The notes below the pieces were generated by a model. The model saw only the letters and a list, made by a program, of their open reading frames with translations, was not told where the DNA came from and did not search any database. Positions 12,340 through 24,583 of a DNA stretch of 64,000 bases are shown in pieces; the stretch's first letter is position 1; every line of letters starts with the position of its first letter. The position numbers and the translations under genes are program-made. This stretch comes from Hofstenia miamia (taxonomy: Eukaryota > Xenacoelomorpha > Acoela): the NCBI GenBank assembly GCA_004352715.1, contig SCFE01000056.1:875825-939824 (forward strand). The letters are read 5' to 3'.

Positions 12340-13080
12340 CGAATGATAGTTCATTCTCGAAATTTGTGATCACTATCTGAGCTTTCGTAATATTAAACTT
12401 GTGACAATGCGTCTGTTAGAACCATTCATTTTCCTGGAAGATATTGGTTTGATGCTCTTGGGTATTTTGCTAATGCCAGAACTCGAGGTTTAGTATCGTG
12501 AATTTGTTTTTTTGTGGATGACTTCCAGTGGTTTGTGATCAGAATGTACTATAAAGGATGTTCCATAAATGTATTCCTGAAATTTTATACATCCATAGAC
12601 AACAGCAAGAAGCTCTTTTTCGATTTGTGAAATTTTGTTCAGTAGCTGTTAGTGATCTGCCAGCATAAGCGCAAGGTCTTCCTTCTTGTAATAGCACAGC
12701 GCCAAGTGAATATCCTGAAGAATCAACTTGTAATGTTGATTTGGATTTGTTTCAGAACAGGTTTTAAAGCCAGAATTTCTTTAGTTGTTTCAAACGCTGT
12801 TGTATGTTCGAGGTTTCATTGCCACTGAATTTCTATTCTCATCAGCGAGCGTAGAAGAGCTGTGATTTTGGATGGTTGTGGAATCAATGAGCAAAAGGAA
12901 TTTGCTATTCCTAAGAACCTCTGAAGTTCCTTTTTGTTACGTGGTGTAGGATAGTTGGCAATTGTCATTGTCTTTTCGTGATCGGGGTGAAATCCATGTC
13001 GATCTACAATAAAGCCCATGTACTTTACCGACCTTTTTCTGTACTGAAATTTATCAATATTAAACTTTATGTTTCATAAT
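12340..13080 (-). mobile_element. Ty3/Gypsy retrotransposon pol relic (RT end + RNase H)
   Basis: On the minus strand, 13080 to about 12816 reads the RT connection segment (YMGFIVDRHGFHPDHEK, then YPTPRNKKELQRFLGIANSF), which matches the Gypsy pattern of FLG..V...G..P...K followed by P.P....LQ.FLG. Downstream, in shifted frames, come RNase H motifs VDSSGYSLGAVLLQEG, IEKELLAVVYGC and FIVHSDHKPLEVI (about 12750-12510), then a PR..ALAKYP...YLPGK connection (about 12460-12410). Stops and at least two frameshifts show it is dead. No LTRs or integrase were identified next to it. Confidence 0.85.
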
Positions 13081-13102
13081 TTCCGATGCTTCATAATTAC
13101 CG

Positions 13103-13390
13103 ATGCTTTCATCGCGAGCAGTCGGTCCTCGCGAGCATGGTGTGCTTACCGCGATTAACGCTACTTCGCTCGTTGCGTTACCTGAAGAGGAGTTAAACAA
13201 AACTAAATTATTAGCTCCTCTGAAGAATTTCGGCAGAAATGAACTAATTATCTTGTTCAACATGTTAGCGGCTATCAAAGAACAGAATCCGAATCATCCA
13301 ACAAAACTACGCAAATTGAACCAGAATTTAAAAATATGTTCTCTCAAACAGATAAGAAGATATAGCAGATGTAATACCTCTCTATCCTGA
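13103..13390 (+). pseudogene. LINE ORF1 N-terminal segment (probable)
   Basis: An open frame (VLSSRAVGPREHGVLTAINA...) of basic and aliphatic composition directly before the esterase segment. Unlike the surrounding DNA it is GC-rich at its 5' end. It is assigned to LINE ORF1 by position and strand only; no RRM or zinc finger is visible. Confidence 0.4.
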
Positions 13391-13415
13391 ATCGAAAAAT
13401 TAAAAGAGAATTCTC

Positions 13416-13735
13416 ATTACAATAGGCAGAAACGATGTAATGCAAAAGAAAGAAAATTTTACAGATAAGTATAAGAAATTAATTAATGTTATTAAAGCTA
13501 AGCTTAGTTCAGCTAAAGTTTTCCTTGGTGGAATAGCTCCTTTTCCTAAGAACAAGGAATTTAACAAAAATCGGTTGAACTAAATTTACTTATTAAACAA
13601 AACGCTAAATTATAGTGTTTTGAATATTTTTAACTATTTTTATTTAGGATCTACTGTTGATAAAAGTTTATTCACAAAAAACGGAACCCACTACTCCAAA
13701 AAAGGTTATGGAAGGCTTGCATAGTCTATCAAAGT
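13416..13735 (+). pseudogene. LINE ORF1 SGNH esterase domain
   Basis: Reads ITIGRNDVMQKKENFTDKY (SGNH block III, GxND), then KVFLGGIAPFP, a TAA and small frame change near 13581, and finally DKSLFTKNGTHYSKKGYGRL (block V, usually D-G-x-H, here N-G-T-H, so the catalytic Asp appears to be Asn). The block I Ser region is not visible. SGNH lipase-like domains occur in ORF1 of CR1/L2-group LINEs and may interact with membranes or lipids. The tail continues past a TAG to about 14030 (LRRSYADVLS...). Confidence 0.7.
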
Positions 13736-14088
13736 CTTTTTTTAGCACACCGCCGCACCATGTATGCAATCAGCGATCGCTTGAAAAAAGACAGACACCA
13801 CCAGCCCTAGATCTTTTACCCTGCTGCCTCCGCATCAACACCGCTTTTCAAACGCCCACCGACCCTATTTACAAAAGCCGTCAAACACGCTACAAAAACT
13901 TCCGCTAAAGCAGCCTTACTCTCACCGCCAATATACCTGCGACGAAGTTACGCTGACGTTCTTTCAACCACACCGACTTTGTCACCCGCTGAGATTTTCA
14001 GAATTAGAAATTTTCTTAGACTTTTCTAATGATGGTAAATTTCATTTCACTTAATTTATGTTATCGCCAATAACTCACTCTCTATCAT

Positions 14089-14343
14089 ATGTGTAATTTT
14101 AGAGAATCCTTACTTCTATATAAAAATAAGTTAAGAAACAGCATGAGTACATGCAAGACATTTAAAAAATGGATTTTCATTAAAACAACAAAACATTCTT
14201 TATTCTACTTTCTAGTACTAACAATAATGTTGCTTATATCCGGCATCGAGATTAATCCCGGGCCTTTCAAAACTGATATTCATGGATACTCAGAATTCTC
14301 AAACATAATGCATTCAATTAATTCCTATAATATATTCACATAA
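14089..14343 (+). pseudogene. LINE ORF2 N-terminus with 2A-like motif
   Basis: ATG at 14089, then a basic region and a hydrophobic stretch (FYFLVLTIMLLIS) leading into SGIEINPGPF. NPGP is encoded at 14254-14265. 2A (CHYSEL) peptides cause ribosomal skipping between G and P and end in D-x-E-x-N-P-G-P; here G sits where D is expected. 2A-like sequences at the ORF2 start are documented for CR1/L2/Crack-type LINEs of several invertebrates. The frame stops at 14341-14343, after which endonuclease sequence resumes in degraded frames. Confidence 0.7.
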
Positions 14344-15086
14344 ATTTTCAGAATCTCTCAATAAAAAATTCAGAATTTAGACAATTCATTTCTTAACTGG
14401 ATACAAACTTTATTCTGGACATAACTGAAACTTGTTTTACAAATGATAATGACAATTCATCCTAGTCAATCGATAATTCTAAATTTAAATTATTTAGAAA
14501 AGACAGAAATCTAACCTTTCATTTTAATAAGTCAAAAGGAGGTGGTGTCATATTTTTAATACCTAAGGTACTCAAACCTAAATTTAGGACAGATATAGCA
14601 AAAGATTCAACTTATGAAAGTCTTTGGGACGAAATTCGAAATCCAGACAAAAATTTTAATATTCAATTACTAAATATCTCTTATCTTCCAAATAAAACTT
14701 ATACAAATAATTTTTTCTTACAAATGGAAGATGAATTTTCTACTGCTCTGATTTATAACACGAATATAATGGTAATAGGAGACTGGAATGTAAATCTTGT
14801 AAACGATAACGAAAAAGTAATCTTGGCAATTTTCTCAATGCTTTCAAATATTTCATTAATAAATAAAACAATTCCTTCTAGAATTTCTGCCAGTAGTAAA
14901 ACGCTTATTGACTATTTCATGATATCAGAAAATTCTTTGTCTTATAATTATTTTTGCTTTGAATTTCCATACACAGATCACTGTCTTATAGCTATTTATT
15001 CGAATATTCTAAAAGTTTTTAAGCTCACTAAATCTTGGACAAAAATGCGAGAAAAATCAACAGAAAATGTCGAAAAACTTCGATAG
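14344..15086 (+). pseudogene. LINE APE-like endonuclease domain, broken
   Basis: Degraded frames read LDTNFILDITETCF (xxxTET block), KGGGVIFLIP, then from 14724 an open stretch with IMVIGDWNVNL (the GDxN block) and PYTDHCLIAIYS (the (S/T)DH block). These are the catalytic landmarks of apurinic-endonuclease-like LINE nucleases that nick target DNA. Stops at about 14396, 14462 and 15084 break it. Confidence 0.75.
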
Positions 15087-15482
15087 TATTTAAAAATCGA
15101 AGACCTGGAATTCCATATATTCATTAATTAACACCTAATGAAATGCTATCACAGTTTACAAATATTACTTTTCTTTTTGGATATATGCTGCCCAGAAAAA
15201 TATAATTTTTCATCCAAATATTCCTAAAAAACTGAAAATAATGTTTCAAAGCATTGGAATGATTCTAAATGCATCGATTTAATTGAAATAAAGAAACACA
15301 AATGGAAAAAATACTTAAATTCCCAAACATTAGAAAATCATAATGCTTATAAAACTGCAGGAAATTTAAGTAATATTGCTATAAGGAAACCAAGTAATAA
15401 CTATTCCCGTTTTCAGTATCAAAGTCTTTCTTCCCATAAAAATAAGTGGGAATTTGTTAACAATTTACTAAATAGAAAAAAC

Positions 15483-17048
15483 ATGCGAACCGAAGAAGTA
15501 GAAAGAATATACTATAAAGATAAATCCATTACAAATAAGAACGGAATATGCACTGTTTTCAATGAAGCTTTTCAAAATTTAGGAAAATACAACGATATGA
15601 GTGTACATTTTTACCTTAATGAACCCAAAAGAACTCCACCCTTTTCTCTTTTCGTTTTGCAACAAAATATGAAATCATAAAGTCGATACAATGTTTAAAA
15701 AATAAACCCAGTGGACCCTCTTTAATACCAACGTGGTTTCTAAAACTCCTAGGTGACTTAATAGCTGAACCAATATGCTACATTTTATATAATTGTATAA
15801 GACACTTCTTTCTTCCAGATGAATTAAAATTGGCAAATATAGCACCATTATTTAAAACAAATGATCCCGAAGATTGCGTAAATTATAGACCCATTTCAAT
15901 CACCTCTCCAATCAGCAAAATATTTGAACGAATTCGTTTTAATCAAATTAACGAGCAACTTTGTAAACATGATCTCTACTCCAAAACACAATATGGTTTT
16001 CGTAAAGGTATTTCTAAGAGCGACGCTTTAGTACAAGTTACAGAAAAATGGCGAACAACAATAAATGATAAAGAATGCTCAGCAATTGCTTGCATAGACC
16101 TCTTGAAAGAGTTCGATTCGATTCCATAGACCACAGTATCTTAATGAAAAAAGTTAAATTTCTAGTTACTTATACAATCCTATGCAAAGAGTTAAAATTA
16201 ATGAATCTTTTTCAGATTAGGTATGTACAAAATATGGGGTTCCGCAGGGTACAATTTTGGGTTTCTTATTATTTAATATTTACATAAATGATTTGCACGA
16301 GCAAGTAACATGTGACGTCATACAATATGCAGATGACAAAATATTATTTAATTCAAATAAATTTCCCGAAATGACAGTTTAAGCTCTCGAAACAAACTGT
16401 GCTTCTCATGCTAAATATTTTGCTTCTATAAAACTATATCTAAATTTTGAAGAGCAACTAAATCATGTTATTAGAAAAATGGCCATATCGATTAAAGCAA
16501 TTAACTTAATTTCTCAAAAACTTCCAACTAAAGCAAAAATTCAATTAATATATGCTCTAATATTAAGTCATTTTAACTATGCCAATGTACTCTACACAGA
16601 TATAAACCAACAATTTCTCAGGAAATTCCAAGTGCAACTAAATTGGGCTATTAAAGTAGCAGTAAATAATCATAGCTTTAATAAGAATAATGAATATANA
16701 CGATGTATTTATGCCTACAGTAGAACTACAAATTAATGATAATATTTTAAATGTTCTACTTTGTTATCAATCAGTGCTAAGACATGCTTTGACATTGACT
16801 TAATATGTTTTTTGTAAATATCCTTGGTGCTTTCCTAATAATTAAAAATGTCTAAACCAGTACAAACATGTTTGATTCATATGAATATTTGTACCAGAAA
16901 GCCATTTCTATATGATTGCCCACATGCCTACAAATGGATTAATGCAGGAGAGTTTCCAAACCACGTAAATAGAGATAAATGTCCTCGTTTCATCTTAAAA
17001 TCATTAATCTTTTCACAGTGGCCGATTAATCTAATTGAAAATCGATAA
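15483..17048 (+). pseudogene. LINE reverse transcriptase domain, broken
   Basis: Contains LANIAPLFKTNDPEDCVNYR followed by PISITSP (RT block 1-2), QYGFRKGISKSDAL, CIDLLKEFDS (block A, first catalytic Asp), YGVPQGTILGFLLF (block B), and QYADDKILF (block C, YADD at 16326-16337). The thumb-like segment LPTKAKIQLIYALILSHFNY and a C-terminal region follow to TAA near 17048. At least three frameshifts separate the blocks. Confidence 0.85.
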
Positions 17049-17050
17049 TC

Positions 17051-18834
17051 GGTTTTATTTATAGTCAAAATTCGATTGGCTTTTCAAATTTATCATATTT
17101 TAAAGATAGAGCAATCACCACATTATAGTTGGGACTAAACAACCTGAATTGGTTTGTGTTATAGAGCAATATGTACAGGCCTTCATAAATTAATGTAGTG
17201 TAGTTGTCACAGCTTCGGTGTATGAGTAACACTGCCTGCTGACATTTTGGTCCAGCTGCTATTTCGTATTAAATTTCGGCTAACAAACTTTTTATTGGCA
17301 AATGTTTTTTGTAGAAGTAAAAATCATTTCTATATAGAATTTCAAGAAATTTTTATTACCCAACAAATCATTCAGTAAAACAACTGGAAGATTTATAATT
17401 CAACCTAAGTAAGCTTTAAATGCATTTTGCAAAATATTTGTATTTAAAATACATGTTTATTTTAGGCTTAAGCAAAAACTTTGAAGATTTACAAAACATT
17501 TATTTTCAAATAGCATGAAATATGTGCTCTTTGGGCTCAAAATTGGAAATAACATTGCCAATGAATTCATATGATAACACAATCTTTACACAAAATATAA
17601 ATTTATTCCAATATAAAAGATGATGCTCGTGCACACATTGGTTGCCAAAATGACATTTTATATTTCAATGAACTCAGTATACTTTCGGAAGATATAAAGC
17701 TAGATGACATGGTTTTAAATTGATCGTCAACATAGTCAGCTGTTGCTGTTTGATGATTTTTTGCATGAATGAGTCCACATTTGTTTTGGCAAGCTGGGAC
17801 GCAATATGTGATGAGCCCAGCAAGAAATCCGGTGTTACAGTTTTGCATTTGCATCAGTTTTTTCCATTAAACGAATTATTGAAGTTTAAATATTCGTGCA
17901 AAATATGAAAATAATCTTACTGAAAAATGCAATTGAGAGATATTTTAAACAAACCCGTTATAGACAAAAAAGCATTTGTAAATGCAAATGTATCCTGAAC
18001 AGAGTAGCTTTAGCAGTTCTTTGAAGGCATAGAAATTCGTTAAGTAATATACTTGGTAAAAAACCAAAGCTTTCAAAACTTAATTTACATAGATAAGCAG
18101 TAGAGGGAGTATTTGTATCATGAACAAACAAAATAATAAAGCAAATGAAAAGATTCAAAACTTCAGATTAAGAACAAAAATAAATGGAACTACTTAAATT
18201 TTTTGCCTGTGATTAATTTTTAAACAGCATCACGCGTTTTATATTCAAATATCATCAATAAGTGAAATTCTCCCGATCAAAAGTTAATGAAATATTTTTT
18301 GTTCTTTCTGTTCTGACATTAGACTGTGTGGTTGTTTAGAGAGGCGCAGTGTAGTCTAATCACCCATACATTGCTAATTCTTACTTATTATCTTTAGTAG
18401 ATTATGATATATATAATTGTTTTTTAAAAAAATATAATTCCATTAAGTAGTTCAAGAAATATCAAGGTGTCACTTAAAAGTGACAAAGAGCATACAACTA
18501 AAAATATTAAAAGGCACAAAGTTTACAGAAGTTATTTATACTTTTGTTTTCTTGATGCCAAACTAATATATTATTCAAAAAAATCACCTAAGAATGACAA
18601 TAAGCATGCAGACTGTATTGATTTACAATAATATCAGTTGTAAATCAAGGTTACATAGTTTTGAATATAGATAGGTTGACATTGGATATTTCAAATGTAG
18701 TGAAGAAAGTTGAAAATGACAAGGAAGTATTTGCGGTCCCATCTCCTACTAGATATCTCCTCAATATTACAAGAATATATTCCTTCCAAATCAAAATGAG
18801 AGACTTCTTTCAAAATCAAGTTGTGGTGAATCAT
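17051..18834. other. Spacer, no gene recognised
   Basis: AT-rich sequence downstream of the LINE. No supported coding region, RNA gene or structured repeat. Confidence 0.45.
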
Positions 18835-19888
18835 CAGAGGTGGGTGCGGTAGCTCACTTTCATTTTCCAAATAAACACATTATACAATTATGATACAATC
18901 ATAATCTACAAATACTAACAATTATTTTAAAGCACTTCCCTCCAGAGCTGTTCTCCTAAATAATTAACAAAGGGGGGGCCCTATGTTTGAGCACTGTATT
19001 TTTATGATATACTTTAGCCAAATTTAGTTTCTAAGAAATATACTTTAACAACCCACCCCGTAATATAACTTTACAAGGGTGCTGGGTTCCCAATAGAATA
19101 TAAAAAGGTTGGCTGAGTCCTCTAAATACTCCTTCGAGTACAGCGCTGAATCCTTCGCATACATTACAGACAATAATTGAATAAATTTGAAAAGGCACTT
19201 CCCAATAATGCCAATTTGACGAATTTGCTCTGTAACAAATGCTATTCTGTGTAATTCAACTTTAAAATCTTAACTGACATAACCACATATTCACATTTCC
19301 CTACCCGAAAAGGCTAATATAGTCATCAATTTTAAGCCTTTGAAGATATTGAGGACTATCAGAATGTACAAGTTTTACGTTGGAATTTTCAAAATTATTT
19401 GGAAATATTCCTTAAAGGATCATTTACACTCTGGTATTTAAGCTAAAACTAATCGTGTAAACACAAAAATTAGCTCAAGATAATTGCTCGTAGAGGAAGG
19501 CTTACAGCCTCTGACTTTTTTGTAAGCCTTGCGGTAAAGAAAATACTTTATAAGGGAAAACGTATCATGTAAACGAAAATGAAATATCCCTTATGGATTT
19601 TTGAATTTTAATAAAGCGTCTGATTGGATGAAACCAATGATATTGCTCGCTGTAGCTACCCATTACCTAAAAGCTTGCAAACAGCATTACACAATAAAAA
19701 GCTGTCAGTGAAAACTTACCATGTAAACGCAACAAATATTTAGCTTATTATTATTGCTAATAAATAATGATAAGATCATCAGGAAAGAAGCTATTGTGCA
19801 AAAGGGCTTAAAGCGTTGTGTGATGATTTTGGCCTACAAAAAGAAAAATTGGAGGTACTCGTGGCAAGGATGATAAATATGAGTACAG
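18835..19888. other. Spacer with a hAT-like terminus at its left edge
   Basis: Starts with CAGAGGTGGGTGCGGTAG (18835-18852), which resembles hAT-type ends and, apart from one inserted base, closely matches the inward-read terminus ending at 22722. A partner end with a target duplication was not found. The rest is AT-rich with a short GC-rich patch (18960-18985). Confidence 0.3.
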
Positions 19889-20670
19889 CCAGGACCTTCT
19901 ATATATACAGCCATGGCGAAGCCAGCCAAGCTCCAAACGAGGAGGTTGATGCAAAATAGTCTCTATATCAAGTAGCAATAGCGATAGAGCTTAAATTTTC
20001 GCACTTTTAATTAACAAAATTTTTATTTAGAATCGAATAAAATGAATCTGAAAGACATTGTATATATACTTTTTAATTATGGACCGTTAATTTTTTCAAA
20101 ATTTTGTCAAAAACATATCTATTGAATTGTATATTCAGTGCGAGAAAATTATTAGGAACACCATGCGATTTTCACTGTTTTCATTTTTTGTTAGCATTCT
20201 GACATATTTGCAAAAATAACGTTAATATGGCAACTTTATTTTCCAAAGAACATAATAAACTATAAATAGAAGTAGAAAAACAATTTTATTGAACAGATAA
20301 CCTAAATATAATTTTAATTGATATTCAATAAATATCCTAAAGAATATTAATAAAACTCAAATCCTGAACTATTTAAACAATTGAAGATCAGGTTTGTCAA
20401 ACTTTTGCATTAATATTTTCTACTTCCACCATGTGCCGCAATAACGGCTTTTTTAACATTGAGAAAAATAAATGCTTTACAGATGAGATATTTCAATTGC
20501 AAAAATAAAAACTTTACCACAACAACGATATAGAACTTGCAAACAGTCTTTTGATTCATATGTAATTAAAATTTAGCAAATAAATTTATAGTTTTGTTTT
20601 CCCTCATTCTATTACTTTATAAACGAAATATACTCTTTTAAGCGTTATTTAATATTTTGATAAATAGAAA

Positions 20671-20955
20671 GTGTAACAATTTATATACGTCATCGTTAAT
20701 AAAAACGTTTTCTTATGTAAATTTATAACATCATTAGTTTAAATTGTAATAATTTATATCCTTTATCATAAATAAAAACATTTTTTATAATAAATTTTTT
20801 AATCATTTTGGTTAAAGTGTAACAATATATATACTTCATCGTTAACATAAACGTCTTCTCATGTAAATTTTTAACATCATTAATTTAAATTTTAACCGTT
20901 AAAACATTTCATCGTAAATAAAAATGTTTCTTATGTAAATTTTATTGCATTTAAC
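20671..20955 (+). repeat. 73-bp tandem repeat, array A (about 4 units)
   Basis: Units begin near 20671, 20744, 20817 and 20890, each starting G/TTGTAAYAATTTATATAC-like and ending ..TTTAAA. The period is 73 bp. The same unit forms array B, 2.3 kb to the right and in the same orientation. Confidence 0.85.
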
Positions 20956-22264
20956 TACATTGGATATTCATGCTGCTGAAATTTCGAAATTCAAAAATTT
21001 GAATATTCACCACAACGGATTTTCTTGTAAAATGTCATTTTAAGGAAGAAACATTGTAAAATATGGAATAAATTTGAAAAGTAATGGAGATATATTTTAC
21101 TTACTTCTATATATTCTACTTTTGCTAAGCTGCTGTAGTTTAAACTTAAATAAAATTGAAACAAAATATATTTAGGAGTGCTAACCAGGTTTTATAAAGG
21201 TTATGTGCATTTTTTACAATATCCCGCCCCATGCCTATTTCTGCCCTTTACTTTCATCATCCCGACAACATTGCTATTTTTGTTACTTTGTTACTAAAAA
21301 CTCTGGGTGAGTATCTCAAACGCTTACTAATACTCAGCGATGTAAGGACTCTTGATTTTCAGGCTAGTCTTGGGCTACAAAAGCTAATAAGATGAGATGA
21401 GATAGGATATTTTTATTCAGATAAATATTAACAATTAGAAACTGGTAATTAATTTGAATAGCGTCATAGAATATACAAACACTATACAAATGCATACAAT
21501 AGAATATAACACTATATACAATAAATATATCAGGCTAGGAATAAATTACTACAACATTTCAAGAACGAGATGTTGTATATAATCGTTATTGTAGAATTTA
21601 TATCTTAGCCATGCTATATAAATATAGCAAAAAATTGGACCTAAAATTGAAAAAATAACGTTAGCGTACAATTTATAGCTATTTTGAAAGCTCAATACTT
21701 ATGAAAGTGCCTATACATGTATGTGTAGAAATTTTAAAGTAGTAAAATGTATCTTCTGTGCACCAAAACGTAAGGATTTCTACAAAAAATAAAGCTTATG
21801 AATTAAATAGTAGATTTTAACCAAAAAATGAAATTTCGAATTAAGAAATATTTTCGATATTTTTGAACTTACAACCACATTAAATAATTGCACAATTCGC
21901 TTTTTTCAGTTCTCAACAAACTTTGGCGCACCCTTCGTATCAGGTCATCTGAAACAGCACATGTTGACGGATTTCTGTCAACATTTTGTTGACAGCATAT
22001 TATCTATTTAAATCAACAGAATATTTTTTCAAAAACATATATTTATGAATTTAAATTCTAAACACACAAAATAAAGTAACTGATATTCAAAACAAGAGCC
22101 TGAAATAAGAACAGCCTCTGCATTATTTTGATTCATAAACATTATAGTGATTATACGAAGAACACTGATAAAAAAATCCGTCCAATTATCTTGTCACATA
22201 CATAAACACTTGATAGTAGAATTCTTTTATCTATAAAATTTGGTGGAAAAGACAGCATTTCAAA

Positions 22265-22722
22265 CACTTGTCTTCAGCGCTAACCATTTTTTTACGGCAA
22301 GCCACCGCAATAAATAAAATTTTACGGCGGTATACCGCAACAGTCGCCATTTTTATATTCGTATGAAAATATATATATTTCTGAATTATTTATTTAGGTT
22401 TATGGATCATTCGTAGAAACGCTTAGTTACAATTTCTTAGGTATTTTGTGATTTCATTCAATTGTATTCGGGTAGTATTAAATTTTCAATAAAATATGTA
22501 AAACTACTTTTAATATTTTGTATGTGAAATCTCTTAGTTTTGCTTCAGAAACAGTTTCTTCAAAAATACTTAGATATTTTAAATCTTAAGACAAAACACA
22601 TTATCTATATAAATTTTATGCCACCGCAAGTTGTTTTAATTCTACCGCTAACCACCGCAACTGTCTAAATCGCTAACGCGGTATACCGCACCGCGGTATT
22701 ACCACACCGCACTCACCTCTAG
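22265..22722. mobile_element. Candidate nested GC-rich MITE with GCGGTATACCGC palindromes
   Basis: The perfect 12-bp palindrome GCGGTATACCGC occurs at 22327-22338 and 22678-22689, among many ACCGC/GCGGT hexamers, in otherwise AT-rich DNA. The right terminus ends CACTCACCTCTAG (22710-22722), i.e. inward CTAGAGGTGAGTGCGGTG. Subterminal repeat clusters like this are typical of hAT MITEs. The left terminus is not defined. Confidence 0.45.
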
Positions 22723-22991
22723 TGTGTACATGCCTGGGGTCTTTGCATCACTATCGGTACACAAAAGGTTAAGTCAAGATGAAGAATTGGGAAGGAAAAT
22801 AATGATATTTGATAATTCAGTTATTTTCTACTATTTTTAGAATATGGTATCGGATGAAGCAGCATTGTTAAAGAAGCACTCTTTCGTGTAATGTCTCTAA
22901 AAGAAAATTCAAAATGTAAATTAAAATTTAGATGTATGAATTTTTTCCTTAAACTTCGTGCACATGAAACGCAATGTTTCATTAGTTTAAA

Positions 22992-23240
22992 CTGTAATTA
23001 TTTATATCCTTTATCATAAATAAAAAGATTTTTTGTTACAAATTTTTGAATCACTTTTGTTAAAGTGTAATAATTTATATACTTCATCATAAATAATAAT
23101 GTTTATTATTTAAATTTTTGAAATTATTTTGGTTAACGTGTAATAATTTATATACTTCATCGTAAATAAAAATGTTTTTATGTAAATTTTTGAAATCATT
23201 TTGGTTAAAATGCTACAATTTATATACTTTATCGTTAATC
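22992..23240 (+). repeat. 73-bp tandem repeat, array B (about 3.5 units)
   Basis: Units start near 22992, 23065, 23138 and 23211 (spacing 73), reading STGTAATWATTTATATMC... with CATCGTAAATAAAAATGTTT inside. It is homologous to array A in the same direction. Both arrays sit inside the long-TIR element. Confidence 0.85.
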
Positions 23241-23744
23241 CCTTTGCTACTTAATCTTCCAGCGGATAAACTTGTAGGTCATCTCAGCTATCGTAATACA
23301 ATTCTTATGGTATCTTGTATTTGAATGCTTAGAGCAGTCACTTTCGACATCCTTATATTTATTCAATGGCCGATTTACAAAAATTCCAGGATTTTCATGG
23401 TTACTTGAGTCAAGTAGTCCGCATTTGTATTGATATAGCTCAGTCAGTGTTAACCAATTTTCGAATTGCCTACACCATTCTGTTTAAAATTAATAGAACT
23501 CTATGAATAGGTTACTTGTTCTTTCACTTTGAATTGAAAATGTTGGGAGCGTGATTGAAGTATGTATTTTTGCTAAAAATACTCATACAGTATTTTTCAG
23601 ATTCATTTAATTCGATTCTAAAGAAAAATTTGGTTAATTAAAGTGCAAAAATCTATTAGTGCTTGATACAGAACTATTTTGCATCAGCCTCCTCGTTTGG
23701 AGTTTTGCTGGCTTCACCACGGCCGTATATATAGAAAGCCCTGG

Positions 23745-24583
23745 TATAGTATAACCCCTACTTAGCGACCTCTTTGTAAAAAGACAATTATTTTACACTA
23801 AGCAATGTGGGCGATAAATCGTGGTTGAGTATATTATATCTGGAAAGGTTACACTATTAAATGTATCAGTTTTAAGAATGTACATTATTATTATTACATG
23901 TAGCACAAATTTGGGAAAAAATAAAACAAATTTATTATCTTAACATTAAACGGGCAAAATTGCCCATAGCGCACTTAAATGAAGATTAGTGGTTTATATA
24001 CAGAAACAAAATTGTTTCTCTCATGAACTTTAAACGACCTTATCGCTTAAACACTAGGTAAGGGAAAATTTGAAAGCAATTTATCAGGTTTGCCGTTGTT
24101 GTGTATACAACAAACCACAACATGTTGTTGAGTGGCATTTTACATTTGTTGTGTACACAACACAACATGTTGTTTCGGGCATAAAAATCCAACCTTGCAA
24201 AATTAAAAATTTCGCCTTTATCAAAAGTGAATCGAACTCATATATTATGTTTTATATTTTCAAACTTATCAAAAAATCCCTTTGCTATTGTATTAATGTA
24301 ATGTAATAAGGAAAGTATTATACCATGTTATTTAGATTATTAATATGAATGCGATCTTACAATATGCTTGAAAAATAGCAGGTTTAAAATATATTTTCTA
24401 AATTTTTTATATAATCATTTTAATAGACAAAAATTTTAAATATAATATCTGAATTTAACCAGAAAATGCTAACAATTTCAAAAAATAAAATATATCACAC
24501 AGAACATAGAGTCACATAAAAATGGAATAAATCACATTTTCCATTTTTGTTATTAATATTTTAGTTTCAAAAAATTTCAAATA
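23745..24583. other. Spacer with a cluster of perfect palindromes
   Basis: No gene. At 24117-24128 and 24162-24173 the 12-mer ACAACATGTTGT is a perfect palindrome, and TGTTGTGTACACAACA (24147-24162) is a perfect 16-bp palindrome between them. This could be a MITE end or a binding-site cluster; nothing else identifies it. Confidence 0.5.

Larger units (their letters stand above)
13103..17050 (+). mobile_element. Near full-length CR1/L2-like LINE, inactivated
   Basis: A single plus-strand non-LTR retrotransposon: ORF1 with an SGNH-type esterase domain (13416-13735), an ORF2 start with a 2A-like motif (14254-14265), an APE-type endonuclease (about 14344-15086), and reverse transcriptase with YADD (16326-16337) followed by thumb and C-terminal region to TAA near 17048. 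An esterase ORF1 plus 2A at the ORF2 start is known from the CR1/L2/Crack group. Numerous frameshifts and stops and one N (16699) disrupt it. The 3' end is not sharply defined and no tail microsatellite is obvious. Confidence 0.85.
19889..23744. mobile_element. 3.86-kb DNA transposon with long terminal inverted repeats
   Basis: The left end (from 19889, CCAGGACCTTCTATATATAC) and right end (to 23744, read inward CCAGGGCTTTCTATATATAC) are inverted copies. They stay alignable for about 170 bp (19889-20062 and 23580-23744), including CTCCAAACGAGGAGG, TGATGCAAAATAGT and TTTAGAATCGAAT.AAATGAA. No transposase frame lies inside, so the element is non-autonomous. The interior carries two arrays of one 73-bp repeat and an apparent nested GC-rich element. 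Target duplication is unclear; TA next to both ends is possible. Confidence 0.75.
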
